Source: Breviolum minutum Mf 1.05b.01
Lineage: Eukaryota > Sar > Dinophyceae > Suessiales > Symbiodiniaceae
Assembly (NCBI GenBank): GCA_000507305.1
Contig: DF239240.1
Span: 192,493 to 256,492 of the forward strand
Reading direction: 5' to 3'
Length of the DNA stretch: 64,000 bases
The notes beneath the pieces were generated by a model, which made no database searches, was not told the DNA's origin, and saw nothing but the letters and a program-made list of their open reading frames with translations. Position 1 is the stretch's first letter. Each line of letters opens with the position of its first letter. A program made the translations under genes and the position numbers. This document shows positions 43,870-55,029 of this stretch, in pieces.

Positions 43870-44040
43870 CTTCAGTGAACAAGTAAACAACTCCAATCAA
43901 TGCTGCTCCAGGAGCAAAAAACGTGAGATCCATCCGAAGGAAGAGATGACCTCCATAATGTCAATAGCACAGTTCCTGCGCTTTGTCCGCCTTCCACTTC
44001 TAGAAGTGCTTGACTCATTTGCAGGGTCGATGATTTAGAA
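43870..44040 (-). CDS. Candidate exons, one with a membrane segment
   Basis: One frame reads 'MSQALLEVEGGQSAGTVLL', another reads 'MDLTFFAPGAALIGVVYLF' then TEAPRD before GTACAC. The two overlap, so the true boundaries are open. The second has a short hydrophobic helix. Confidence 0.35.
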
Positions 44041-44492
44041 AACATGTTCAAAAGAAAGGTCTATGCAAAGCCCCATGTTGAAAATTGGTTTGGGAAAAAC
44101 GACACAGATTTGAATCTTCCCAGCTCTCCTGGGATTGACGCATGCTCTGGCAGCTGATCGGAGTTGCAAGATGGCTCGCACAACAAAAGATGCCTTAGAA
44201 GTGTTCGCCAAAATGATCAGTTGTGTGCATGAAATTACTCTCTTTTCTCTTTTCTTTTATGTATCTGTATATTTACATTTACATTTCTATACCATATCCT
44301 CAATCGTGGAGCGCTATTGTGGACTCTATCTTTCACCATACCTAAAAATTGATGCACATGCGTGATACTGATACTCTTCTTCGCTGCCTACGGCACTCGT
44401 CTAGAAACACATGTTGGTCCTGATGTGCAAGACTCTAGTGACAAATTTTTGATTGGCAACAAATGTCGTATACTGTCCTGTCATCATCCCGT

Positions 44493-45027
44493 TTATTCCA
44501 TTTCCATTCGAGAGGCAGCATTGGTGGTGTCGAAAACGCACTGTGCAATATCGAAGTTCCGATTTCTTCGAGCCTCCACCAAAGATTTCAACCGGATTGA
44601 GCTTTCCCTAGAGCCACTTCGACATCTAAAATGCGATGTCTTATACCGTTGGGTACACATAAATTCATGTGTCTACATTGCATCTGCCATCTGCTGCATG
44701 CAACAGAGGCGCAAAATTCTTGAATGCAAAATCTGTCTTGAAAACTCAAGTGCTTTGATGTGCAACGTGGCCTATGGCATCAATGAATCAACACTGATAT
44801 CTTCAGCCACTGGCCCTCAATATGCAACTCCACTTCTTCCACTTACGACCTGCCTCTCGGATGTATTTAATCTTCTCAATGGCTTGGCCAGTTGGAGGAG
44901 CACCAGGGACAACAAAGGCTTCCCAACCTGTGGCTGCCGGCCCCAGCACTGACGGCTGCGTGTGGAAAGATCTACCAGAGGTCGATTGATGAATGGATCC
45001 TGTTCCTTCCACTTCGATTGTTTCCTT
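44493..45027 (-). CDS. Two exons of an unidentified gene, the second terminal
   Basis: Exon 44847..45027 (60 codons plus one base) lies between ctctgag and the strong donor GTAAGT. It contains 'TIEVEGTGSIHQSTSGRSF', 'SVLGPAATGWEAFVVPGAPP' and 'IEKIKYIREAG'. About 44493..44650 runs to a TAA and reads 'IRLKSLVEARRNRNFDIAQC' and 'FDTTNAASRMEME'. The stop would be the gene end. No family recognised. A longer plus-strand frame over the same region is considered a shadow. Confidence 0.5.
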
Positions 45028-45275
45028 CTCAGAGTGTCACATACCAGCTGCCACAACAACCTATATTTATATACTATAGAGTGACATGTTCTGGCAGATG
45101 TGCCATGTCCCTTGCATCAACGGACAAAGACCCTGCCCAATCCCCTTCCAACCAACCTGGAACCGCAGTCAGGTTGAACCAGTCTCTACCAATGCGACAG
45201 TTCTGGCGCGGCCGGCAGCTTCACTCAACAAGACAACATAACCGGGTTTCCCAGGCCCTGAGCGGAGCCCATCAC

Positions 45276-45814
45276 CTGCTCAATTCCTGCACCAGCATTC
45301 GCAATCTCACCAAAGTCCGCAGTGAGAGCAGTCCAGTCGGCCCCGCACAACGCATTGGAGTTCATAGCGTCAGCGCAGGCAGAAGCCGCAAGGCTCAGGT
45401 ATGAGGCCAACCAGAACCTCGCAGGATGAAAGCATTCATCTTTGGATTCTCAAAGATCTAATCTATGCATGTGTTTTTTATCTCGCTTGTCTGGTTACCA
45501 GGATGTTAGTGCTTGAAGAGGATCACATTGACAGTACAGGTAAGAGTATCTGTGTAAATACATACATATATGAGCAATAGATGCATGATATATGCATGTA
45601 GACATACATAAAGCAAGAATCTGTATTGTATACATATATTATATATGCTCGATCGTCATATAAGTATGTCGTCGGGTTTCAGGTAGGGCTCAATCTGCAC
45701 TGACAACTTGGCACATTTGAAGCCAGGTCACATGGAGCTGATAAAGCCCGAAACGCTGATTGCACAGCCCACTGGCGAATTGTCCGGGCACTGGAAACTA
45801 TCGTATTTGATGGC
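45276..45814 (-). CDS. Two exons of an unidentified gene
   Basis: Exon 45732..45814 lies between attgctgcag and GTGACC ('IKYDSFQCPDNSPVGCAISV'). Exon 45276..45417 lies between tcctgcgag and GTGATG, and contains 'FWLASYLSLAASACADAMNS' and 'CGADWTALTADFGEIANAG'. Hydrophobic and small-residue rich with scattered cysteines. About 200 bases of AT-rich microsatellite lie in the intron between them. Confidence 0.5.
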
Positions 45815-46107
45815 CTGCAGCAATCATGACATAGATGGCAATGTATGGTTGAAAAAGTTTGGCCTCCTACCACGTGAAACAACAGTACCGAGTCGCCTTG
45901 TAGAGGAAAACCACACCAGTCCCAAGGTATGATGTTGCTTGCACCACGTCAATGACGCATTCTGTGCGCATCTTGGATCATGCAGCTGGCAGCACCACTG
46001 TCAAGCATTGGTTGCTACATCTGAATCTCAATCACAGGTCTAGACTCTAGACTAGAATAGAATCAAGATGACTCCAAAAAAAATGAAGGAGTCAGAGTCA
46101 ACATCTT

Positions 46108-46476
46108 TCAACAAAGGAAATCATGCCTTTCAATCCAAGAGGCCCAGGGCATTTCAGGAGGTTGAGATCCATAGAAAAGATCTTGAAGCTCTCGTTTGGA
46201 TGTTTCCAAACCTCTCAGCAAACAGGCAGGATGGCAGGATACATGCCAAAAAAAACATTTTCTCATGTCACTTGTCTTCAAAAACACCTCAAACAGGCAC
46301 AAGAAATCTTCTGAATCTTTCAATGATTTGGACTTGGAGACGAAGTTCGTCAAATTCAAATCCAAGGTTGCTGACACCTGTCCTGCCATCAAGCTACTTT
46401 GAGCCCTTTGAATGACATCATCGATTCCAGGAATTTCTTCCCAGTCTTGTGCGGCAGTCGCCGTGATGTCCATCCT
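46108..46476 (-). CDS. Two exons in one frame, unidentified
   Basis: Exon 46288..46476 has exactly 63 codons between tgacttccag and GTGTTT. It contains 'DITATAAQDWEEIPGIDDVI' and 'TLDLNLTNFVSKSKSLKDSE'. A second piece at 46108..46215 after gctgagag reads 'LETSKRELQDLFYGSQPPEM' and ends at TAG-side sequence. Acidic and helical. Family unknown. Confidence 0.55.
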   Translation of the reverse strand, partial: RMDITATAAQDWEEIPGIDDVIQRAQSSLMAGQVSATLDLNLTNFVSKSKSLKDSEDFLCLFEVFLKTSDMRKCFFWHVSCHPACLLRGLETSKRELQDLFYGSQPPEMPWASWIERHDFLC

Positions 46477-46599
46477 CTGGAAGTCAACATTGATCGATAC
46501 TACAGGACAGAATAGCCAAACCTCCCCTAGCCCAGACTCTGGATCTCAACGAAAGAATCAAGGAAACCTAATCATATCATGGGTTCTTCTGCAATTACT

Positions 46600-47118
46600 T
46601 CAAGTGACACAACGAAAATGCTTTTTTCGGCTCATGCAAAATCTGCCACACTGCTGGATCGTCCTGGATAACTTGCTAGTGCTATTCACCCATAAAGCAA
46701 CCATCATAAGGACTCCAAAGCCGCCAAGGAGAAATGCTGAGCGAAACCGCCACCTGCAGACCTATCGATGTTCGAAGACTCTGCAGTTCAAACGCAAAGT
46801 ACATATGACAGATGTTTTCACGTGTATATGTGTAGTTCATGTCCAAAAATCTACATATCTATGGAGAAGGAGAGCAAGAGAGGGAGAGAGAGACAGATAG
46901 AAAGGAAAAACAAAAATACGAGCGATCAAACAAGTACAGTAGCCGGCAAAACCCGCAAGATTAAACACCTCAGAAGGGTCCAGCACTTCCTCGCTGGGAT
47001 CACTCTGCGGGAGCAGCATGAGCATGGCATCCGATGGCGCATACCGAAAAACGCAAAATCTCAGTGAAAAGGCCTGCTCAAACTCTATTACGATCCTGAA
47101 AATGCCGAAGCACTGCAT
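46600..47118 (-). CDS. Two candidate exons, one with a membrane segment
   Basis: About 46600..46753 after ggtctgcag reads 'FRSAFLLGGFGVLMMVALWV' then 'STSKLSRTIQQCGRFC', a clear transmembrane helix followed by a basic cysteine-containing tail to TGA. About 46935..47060 reads 'YAPSDAMLMLLPQSDPSEEV' and 'DPSEVFNLAGFAG'. Both are on the array strand. Confidence 0.45.
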
Positions 47119-47379
47119 GTTGATACAATAAGCCTGCCCACTGCCTTACCATGTCTGAAAGCAGCACGACGCGTCAACGCGTGCAAATGTCATGAAATGT
47201 CAAAATTCAAAATCCATGTCCTGCGCAAATGAGCCGTAACAGCGACTGCAAGTGAACAGTGTTGTGCACGACAACCTCCTAAGGTGACGAAAAAATTGGA
47301 GCAAAGTTTCCAAATCCACACAATAACACAATATGTTTGGAAGGGGATCTGTTGCCACATTTCTGGCAGGAAGGCATGT

Positions 47380-47484
47380 ACATACATGCATACATAAATT
47401 CATTCTGTGAATCTGCCATGTCAGGGCGAACTATTGCTTCAAATAGAGTGTGAAGGCAACTCAATGTTTCGAACGCAAGCAAAG
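47380..47484 (-). CDS. Candidate exon, unidentified
   Basis: The frame reads 'LSCLHTLFEAIVRPDMADSQ' and 'NEFMY'. Short, no clear family, donor uncertain. Confidence 0.3.
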
Positions 47485-48066
47485 TAAGCCAATTTTGGCA
47501 AAATCACTGGGTTAAAGGAATAGAACTGAAGTCAGGACTTAAGATTGCAGGGATCATTCAAATTCTCCGTGGGTTCACATGACACCAGTTGCTTTTGTCT
47601 CAGCTCTTCATGATATCCCCGAGTACGCTTCGCGACTTCTTCACGCGCATCACCTGCATCAGGAATTGATGGCTTCTCTCCATGAGGCTAAGATTCCAAC
47701 TTTTCCATGAGCAATGGACAGAGAGTATGATGGGGAGGCCGGTGCGGGTCCAATCACTACATGTCTTCACTAAAAATACAAATTGTCACAGAAGCATGAT
47801 AAATTACTTGGATCAAGTGAATCACTTCGATCTGCCTAAATCCGCCTCATGTAAATGCCACATGCCAACGTTGAGGCAAGACTGCAGACCTGCAAAATGA
47901 AGCAAACATGTTTCGGGGCGGAACCAGTGACATCTGGCCATGACATGACAGAATGACAGGCAACTCATGGCAACTTCGGAATCTGGGCACGACTTGGAAA
48001 TCGGACCACATTTTCACGCAACTTCATAGGGATGTTGCAAGTTGTTCGGAATGATATTTAGCTCAG

Positions 48067-50350
48067 CTACGGTTGCTGCGCTTGCATACCTGGCGGGCCA
48101 GGTGGAATGCGAGCACCAGGTGCTGCTTGCGGAACTTGAAGACCAGGTGGTGCTGATTGTGGAACCTGAAGACCGGGAGGGTGTGCTTGCCGAACTTGAA
48201 TACCAGGTGGTGCTGATTGTGGAACCTGAAGACCGGGAGGGTGTGCTTGCCGAACTTGAATACCAGGAGGTTGTGCTTGCACTTGAAGACCAGGTGGTAC
48301 TGATTGTGGAACATCAAGACCGGGAGGGTGTGCTTGCGGAACTTGAATACCGGGAGGTTGTGCTTGCACTTGAAGACCAGGTGGTACTGATTGTGGAATC
48401 GCTGTGGTGTTTGGCAGACCCTGCGGTTTCATGCCCATGCCACACCCCTGCGAAGGCACTCCACATGCACCATAGGCTTCCATGTCTCGCAGCCAACGGT
48501 CTTCATCACGAAATGCATGGTTTTCATTAATTACATTTACTGCCAAGATACCAGTCACCATGTGGACAAACCAAAAGAAGAACCAAGACAAGATCCAAGG
48601 TGTCCGAGATGTTTGTTTCCCCAGAATCAATGATGTAGCAAAGGCTGTATCAATAGATCTGACGGGGAACATAAAGATGCCAAGGAAGAGGGTGAGGAGA
48701 AAACCACGGAGAATGATTTGACCCTGCATTCTCAGGGACAAGGCCTTGATCTCATCATCTCTCACTGAACCAAGAAGGTGAAGCGGACCACCTATAGCTG
48801 CATTCCACTGAGTCAGCCATGGCATCTGCTGAGCAACGCTTGTCTTGCGTACGAAGATGGTGGACAAGCTGCAAAAGACAACCACTGCAATGCCGAAGAG
48901 CAGGAAGAAAACACCAGTGACCATGAGAGGAGCTGCTAGGCCTTTGGCCGAGCGTACCGCATGGTAACCCACCGTACTCCACACATCGGGAGCATAATTT
49001 TCGGCAGCCCATCCTAAGTCGGCTATTAGGTCTTTGCTCTCATAGTCGTGTGGTCGCCTGGGATCAACGGCATGGGCGATGGAATCAATCGCAAATATCG
49101 CTTCCTTCAGCGTGAAGTCACGAAGCCCAGTAATCCTACCACCTGCTTCATGAAGGAACAACGATGTGAGGATTCCGACAGCCGCACATTCCACAAGGAG
49201 AATGTCAATGGCAAAGTGGACCCAAATTGACCCCTTGTTGATGAGGGATTTCAAGCGCCTCCTCTCCTGGACCGCTTTGGCCAATGGCAACATGGAAGCA
49301 ACCAACAAAATGAAGCCCAGGAGGAAATCCATTTGCCAATTCCTCCAGGATGTGATCACAACAGCCTTGCTGGGCTGGTTACTCTTGTCGTTCAAGCCGA
49401 CGGCTAAAGGGATTGCTTGTCTCACAGTTTGTTTCCACGCAAAGGTCAATCCATAGGCTGCACCTATGTGCAACTTCCAAATGAGGCGCTGCACACTTCG
49501 CTTCAAGTCCTTGCTGTCCTCCCCTGTCTTTATGAGCAGCTGGTAGATCTGCTGGTTGAAGGGCTTCGCGGGCCCATCGGGCGGATCCACAACACATGTC
49601 TCGTATGCACAGATTCCGGGCGTTCCAGTGGTATTTGGTTGCAAGCGCCAAGTGGATGCACTGCAATGCCCACTCTTCCATATGGCTTCTTCGGCAGCCC
49701 ACACTTCTTGTGAAAGGCTCATGTTCGAGTGCCACGGATATCCGGGTCCCTCACGGAGCTGATCAAGTAGTCCCATCTGGTTCAGTTCTTCGCCGGACTG
49801 ACAGCCCAGTCCAAAGCCGAAGGGAAGGTCGAAGCGGCAAATCCGCTTTTGATCTGCGAGAGATTCCGTGAGCTTGCATGTCCCTGTTGTGTTGCCTTCT
49901 AAGATATATATATCTACTCAAGATGGCAGCGTGTTGACAGACTGGCGCTTCAATGACGCTACGACTGGCCAAGTAGAATGACACCATTGAGAGCGGAATG
50001 CCTCTTCCCAAGGCCTGTCTCACTTGAAGTCTTTTCCAGGCTTTCGTAGGTTTTCCTGAACAAATTTTTTTACCATCACGATGTAGCAAGAACAACATAT
50101 CTCCATCCACAGTCGCTGCTTTTGCGAGAGCAAACTCCTCTCTGGCCTTTTCATCAAAGTATCCTTGTAAATTAGTGAGGATCAAACCCAACAGCAAAAT
50201 CACGGCTGGAGCCACGATCACCACATCCTTTGGAGCACCAAACATGAGGATTGAGTTCTTCAGCAATGACCACCATGAAGTCAACCAAGAGCCCACAAAC
50301 AAAGCTGTCTGCAGCGTAGGGATTGGCTTTGGCGAGTCTGGCTCCGACAT
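48067..50350 (-). CDS. Intronless multi-pass membrane protein with one frame break
   Basis: The frame starts at ATG 50350 and runs about 149 residues, with a membrane segment 'VVIVAPAVILLLGLILTNLQ'. At a TA repeat (about 49902-49913) the natural sequence shifts to another frame, then continues to the stop at 48067. If one TA unit were present the protein would be continuous, about 760 residues. After the break come further hydrophobic segments ('FLLGFILLVASMLPLA', 'IDILLVECAAVGILTSLFL', 'MVTGVFFLLFGIAVVVF', 'GFLLTLFLGIFMF', 'WFFFWFVHMVTGILAVNV'). A charged loop and a proline-rich repeat tail follow. N-glycosylation sequons lie in the loop before the second segment group. No known transporter or channel signature was recognised. 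2.3 kb without introns is unusual here and suggests a recycled mRNA, though no spliced-leader relic was found upstream. Confidence 0.7.
48085..48410 (-). repeat. Coding minisatellite, PPG-(L/I)-QV tail
   Basis: A 30-base unit encodes PPGLQVPQSA or PPGIQVRQAH alternately, giving a 60-base higher-order unit repeated about five times with small changes. It forms the C-terminal tail of the membrane protein, a proline/glutamine-rich disordered region. Unit pairs are nearly identical in DNA, so length changes by slippage or unequal exchange are likely. Confidence 0.9.
49902..49913 (-). other. Frame-break site at an AT microsatellite
   Basis: The palindromic run gatatatatatc contains five AT units. 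Coding sequence upstream reads frame one ('ILSRYIY'), downstream reads another ('LEGNTTGTCKLTESLADQK'). Both remain open together for about 150 bases. A change of one AT unit would join them. Confidence 0.6.
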
Positions 50351-50559
50351 GGAAAATGATAGATCTATATTACGTATATGGACTTGCTTGCGAGCTTTGA
50401 GGTTAAAGCTAAGCTGCCACAGAGATGTTTGCTGCCATAGAAATGCACAGAAACTTGGAGAAATTCAAAAAAATCCACGCAAATGCATGCACATATGGAA
50501 CAGTGTGGTGTCGAAGAAGGGTGATCGGGGTGCCTTCAGAGTGCTGGTAGCCATTTCTC

Positions 50560-50810
50560 AAGCTGTCAAGCTGAAGCCTCTATGCAGCCTGAAATGCGAA
50601 TCAAAACTCACTAAAAACTGAAAACTGACACAAACTCAAGTGTCTGACAAATTCTCAAACATTGCAGCTTCTCGATGGTTCTGTCGCCATGCAAGCTTTC
50701 ATGCGAATCCAAATGAATCTTCAATCTGAGATCTTCACACGTTTCATCAAGAAAATTGAAGAAATAGATTCTCAAGCCCTTCGAGCACGAACCTCATGTA
50801 GTGCACCATT
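50560..50810. repeat. Diverged duplicate of 52.08-52.31 kb
   Basis: The two stretches share blocks such as ctgtcaagctg, atgaatcttcaatctgaga and cttcgagcacg in the same order. The spacing is about 1.5 kb. Overall similarity is perhaps three quarters. In this copy a plus-strand frame is open ('MNLQSEIFTRFIKKIEEIDS'); in the other it is broken. This may be a fragment of an old mobile or recycled sequence. Confidence 0.5.
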
Positions 50811-51410
50811 GTGGGTGTTCTACCCCGGTCAATTGGCAGTCATGAGAGATTTGTAGCAGCACCCATCTCAACCTCCCCAAAACCAAAAAATAAACTCAAA
50901 CCTGAATCAAACTCTTGCCGACTTAGAAGATCTGATCATCTGATCCTCTCCACCTTGAAACATTTCCAGGCCCATTTCCACTCCAAGACTCACACCCATG
51001 CCATATCTCGTTCAAGTTGTGAGCAACGGTCCTCTCTGCTGAGTCTTTTCATCCAAGGATGAATCCTTTGACTTCCGAACCTAATTCACCTTTGAAAATC
51101 TCCGACATCCCACAACTCGTGTCCCTGGTGATTTCTCTTGGAAGCCACCACACTTGGATCACACTTGGATCACCGAAATTTCCAACACTTTGAAAAAACG
51201 TTCAAAAAATACAACAAAGAAACACCTGAGTGGCCATGAAATTCTTATGACAAAAGACCCTTGAAAATCTTGCAACACAAGAAGCACCTGAATGCACCAT
51301 CAGTGCTTGAAGCCGCTAGCCGCGAATGTAGCCATTTTCCACGAATCATAATCCACGAAGCTGAATTGAGCGTATTTTGGGGAAAGTTCCCTTACTAAAA
51401 GCAATTTCAT

Positions 51411-51526
51411 ACGTCCCAGAAGTTTTGTCTGCATGTCGTACGATTAGACACTCGAGATCCATCTCTGTCATACACGAAGTCGTCCTCCACTTCGTTGTGT
51501 GGAGCCGCCATCGGAGGCTGAAGTGC
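51411..51526 (-). CDS. Candidate first exon, unidentified
   Basis: A long pyrimidine-rich tract ending gcacttcag is followed by a short leader and an ATG: 'MAAPHNEVEDDFVYDRDGSR' then 'NRTTCRQNFWD' before GTATGA. The tract is the best acceptor in this part and could serve trans-splicing of the leader. A continuation at about 51300-51390 reads 'SPKYAQFSFVDYDSWKMATF'. Acidic; no family recognised. Confidence 0.45.
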
Positions 51527-52881
51527 TTACACCTGTTATGGGACATGAAGAACATGAGGAAGTAAGAAGAAGATAGAAGAAGATGATGAAAAAGCTCCAA
51601 GGACAAAACGGAAGCAACTTCGCAACTTTCCTGCTCCATGGGGTGAGTTTGGAGCTCTTTTCACTCAATCTTTCGCAACTCTGAAACGTTCAAGAGATTT
51701 CTGCCTTGCGAAGGGCTGGATGAGACAGCAGTTGTTCGGGACCTGAACAAAAAGGTGAATGTTGGTGAATGTTGAATTGGTCTCTTTTCCCAGTGATCTC
51801 TTGCTAAATCGTAGCTTCCGTAAGGCACTTGTTTCTCAATGGTCTATCCAGTACCACGCACGGAGACATGTTCCATGTCCATCACTCAGCTGTAAAATGC
51901 TGGATATTTGTCAACATATATCATCTTCTACAGTATGTAAACGAAATGGACATAAATGGACAATATATTGAAACAAGTTGGGCAAAAATCATGGAAATTC
52001 AGAAACAAAAAAGAAGGTGTTTCAGATTGTCTCTTCTCAGCTGTTGTGAGCAACGAGTGGAGGTCCTCTTTATAACTGTCAACCTGTCAAGCTGTATGAA
52101 GCCTCTCTGAAACGTCGCTACAGAAACTCACAAAATCTCATACCAACTCAAGTCAGGCTCTATTGCAAACTTTCAGGCACCCAAATCCTTCTAAATTGAT
52201 GATACGAAAAATTATGAAAATGAATCTTCAATCTGAGACCTTCACAGGCTTCACCATCAAGAGCTAGACTCTCAAACTCTTCGAGCACGCACCTCATGCG
52301 GTGGAGTGCACACAGAATCACGTAACTGGTAAATACGTGTAGTAGTTGTGGATAGCATCCGGAAGTTCTACCCAAGAAGTCCTTGAAATGGTCATGGTCA
52401 CGGTAGGAATTGAACTCCCTCACATCCCACAACAAACGGCATCTCCCACTCCCGAACTCATGTAAAACATTGCTTCATATTTGCTCAATGGATGTGGAAA
52501 GAAAATCTCGAAGAACATGTGTCATCTGCATGGACATCACAAGAAAAAGGATGGAGAGTCTAAGGTATCTGCCACGGGCCACCATGTGCGGAAGAAACCT
52601 GCCAAGCAAATTGAGTTACACAGGAAATATGAATCTGCTTTTGAATCTGATAAATGCACTGCCCCCCATCAACAAATGGCGGCTTGAACCGCGTTTCTAA
52701 CAGCGTCCGAATGTGCCGCACCGAGCGGCTTGCCCAATTCATCAATCTAAACCAGGTTTCAAGGGATAGAGATTCACCTAGAAGGCAAATCCAAACAGTT
52801 TTCTGGCATTTTGGGGTGTTGTGTACGTAAAATTAAGACATCAATGACTTCATGAAGTGGTATCCTACGTTATCTTTATGT

Positions 52882-52990
52882 CATACTGTTGATGGAAGAA
52901 ATCCTGCACCACCTGGGATGTGTAAAACCTTGTAAATATTGGTATAAGCTACATATCAACTGGTGCAGGATTTCTTCCATCAACAGTATG
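52882..52990. mobile_element. Foldback element with perfect 30-bp inverted repeats
   Basis: The 30 bases at 52882..52911 (starting catactgttgatggaagaaa) are repeated exactly in inverted orientation at 52961..52990. The loop is 49 bases. Too short for a transposase, so it resembles a non-autonomous MITE-type element or an RNA hairpin source. A related, more diverged element lies at 55.41 kb. Confidence 0.8.
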
Positions 52991-54435
52991 GATTCTTATG
53001 GTATCCAAACATCCAAAGATATCCTCCATCTCCAGCTGCACCTGGTGACTTGATGGCACCTTAAGAGTGACAGGCCAGTGACAGGCCAGCAATTGTCGTG
53101 AAGCCAAGGGTGTGGGCCTCAAACTAGTTGGTACATGTTGGTATGGAGGAACAACTCAAACTTTGGGTGTTTTCCAGCAGGCAAAAAAAAACATCCCACT
53201 TGACAATTGTGGTGTGGTGTGGTGGTCGCTAAGACTCTAAGAGAAGGACGGGCTTTTTGAGGCAAAAACGCCTTGCAGAAGCGAGTGGCTGGGTGATCAT
53301 TGAAAGGTCATTAGAATCATACAGTGCCAAACATGTTTTCACCAAGCTGAATTGCAGGGTAAAACTTTTGCCTTGACAACAGGTTTCAAGTTGTAAGATG
53401 TTGAAAGATGTTGTTTTTTTCTCAAATCATCTAGATTTTCAAGATGAAAAATACTCATCACAACAATCTACGTGCAATTCAGTGTATGTACTGATGCGAA
53501 CTCCTAAAGGAAGGGTTACTTTGGGTAATTTGAACATCATGCCAATTCTTGGGACTTTCGGTACAGGCCCACACTGAGCCTTGTGCAAAAAAACTCTCAC
53601 TCTCATCCTCACCCCTGATTGCAAATGGTGCCCTCTCAACTGTCAACACGTTTCCAGTTTCAATCTCTATATTTTCATGTTTTCCCGTGTTTCAACTCAG
53701 TTTCCTGCAGCTTCCGGGCTCAGCACCGGGATGCCAGACACGAAAGGAAGGTAGCCCCAGCCGACCTGAGATTTTGATTGAAGGTGAAGAAGGGTGGAAG
53801 ATTTTAAGGGTTCCAGGAAGGTTGTGAGGTTCTTCCAGCAATTGAAATTTCTGGAAATGACATGACAATTCTTCCAGCAAATGAGACCAGGCCCATACAA
53901 CTTCCCCATCAAGCTACTGCGCCGCAGCCTGGCAGGTTTCACGGGGGCCACCGGGGTTGGGTGGTGTCGTGTGTCACTCAAAAAGGGCAGATGAAAACTT
54001 GAGAGCAATTGTTTTGAGGAAAAAAATGAATCAAAATGACTCAAAATGACCTGCTTATATATCTTTCTTTTCATTTTTTCAATATGACCATTGTAGGACC
54101 AACTTTGAATGATCTGTATCAACCTATATGCTGCTTAGTGAGAGTTACTAGTGACTAGTGGTGGGCTATCATCATCTCTGTCAAATGGGTTCCTACACGT
54201 CACTATGGCACTCAATACAAAACAACCAATCTGGGGTAACTTGACAGTGCTAACGCTTCCGAAATTGAAAAGGAGGAGAAAACCAAGGACACGATCACCA
54301 GAGGTGTTACTGTCGAAGTGTTCAAATGTTCAAAGTTCTAGGTCTTCCGGAGTCTTCCGGTCGTAAACTGTCACACACACCCCACTTTTTCGAGGTCGGG
54401 CACGTTTGGTTGAGGTCACCTGGCACTTTCCGATG
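52991..54435. other. Stretch without a resolved gene
   Basis: It contains small tandem duplications (for example gtgacaggcca twice at 53067-53090) and open frames without supported splice sites. No gene is called. Confidence 0.4.
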
Positions 54436-54438
54436 TCG

Positions 54439-54918
54439 TCAGCAGCGACCTTTACCTTTGCACATCTTGTCGTCCACAGTGCTATAGTCTCTGACAGCGG
54501 CCTTCTGCCCCCACGCTAAGCATGAGGAGGAGGCTGGGACCCAGCAATACGTGGGGGTGGGGTTCTTGGCGGTCCAAGTTGCACAACAGTGCTGACCCTT
54601 CTCCTTCACATCCAGGTTGTGCTCCAACCTCATCAGTTCATCTGCCAATCAAGCAGGATGTGGAAGTGGTAAATTTAGAAAACTCCATACGGATCTTTGC
54701 CAAAAAAAGGTCCTTTTGCTCCGAAAATGATTTTTTGGAGAGAAGATGTGCAAGGATTTTTTGTGGCAGGGGATGATTTTCAGACCCAGTCTTTAAACAC
54801 ATTCCTGAAGGACAACACATCCTGAAAGCACAGCAGGTAACGACGCAGAAGTCTCTGGCCGCAAGGCCACAGCCCCACGGATCACTGCGAAGACCATCAC
54901 CCAAGCAAAGCGCCCCAT
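54439..54918 (-). CDS. Secreted six-cysteine protein, two exons
   Basis: Exon 54822..54918 starts at ATG and encodes 32 codons plus one base. 'MGRFAWVMVFAVIRGAVA' is a signal peptide, and the mature part starts LRPETSAS. Exon 54439..54641 starts after gattggcag with the two missing bases and ends at TGA. It contains 'MRLEHNLDVKEKGQHCC', 'PTYCWVPASSSCLAWG' and 'DDKMCKGKGRC'. The joined protein is about 99 residues, with six cysteines in the mature part in the pattern CC-x12-C-x7-C-x19-C-x5-C. The intron of 180 bases would begin with GA, which is allowed in this lineage; a GT donor in the right phase also exists a few codons later. Small size, secretion and even cysteine number suggest a disulfide-stabilised extracellular protein. 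No known family recognised and no function is claimed. Confidence 0.6.
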
Positions 54919-55029
54919 GGGAAAGTAGTGGCAATTGGCGAAACGCGACTTTTTGATCACTTTGATCCGAGAGAGAGCGCTCAAACAGCCAGAAGTTGTT
55001 CATGAAAGTCAGCTCAAAAATCTATAGAC

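Noticed and set aside
44362..44952. 196-codon plus-strand frame
   Set aside because: The minus strand over the same bases carries better protein with splice sites and a terminal exon, and the array runs on the minus strand. The plus frame lacks support.
51328..51338. gtagccatttt, an 11-base match to the spliced leader
   Set aside because: The match stops before the diagnostic ggctcaag, and the bases lie opposite a minus-strand coding stretch. Chance is sufficient.
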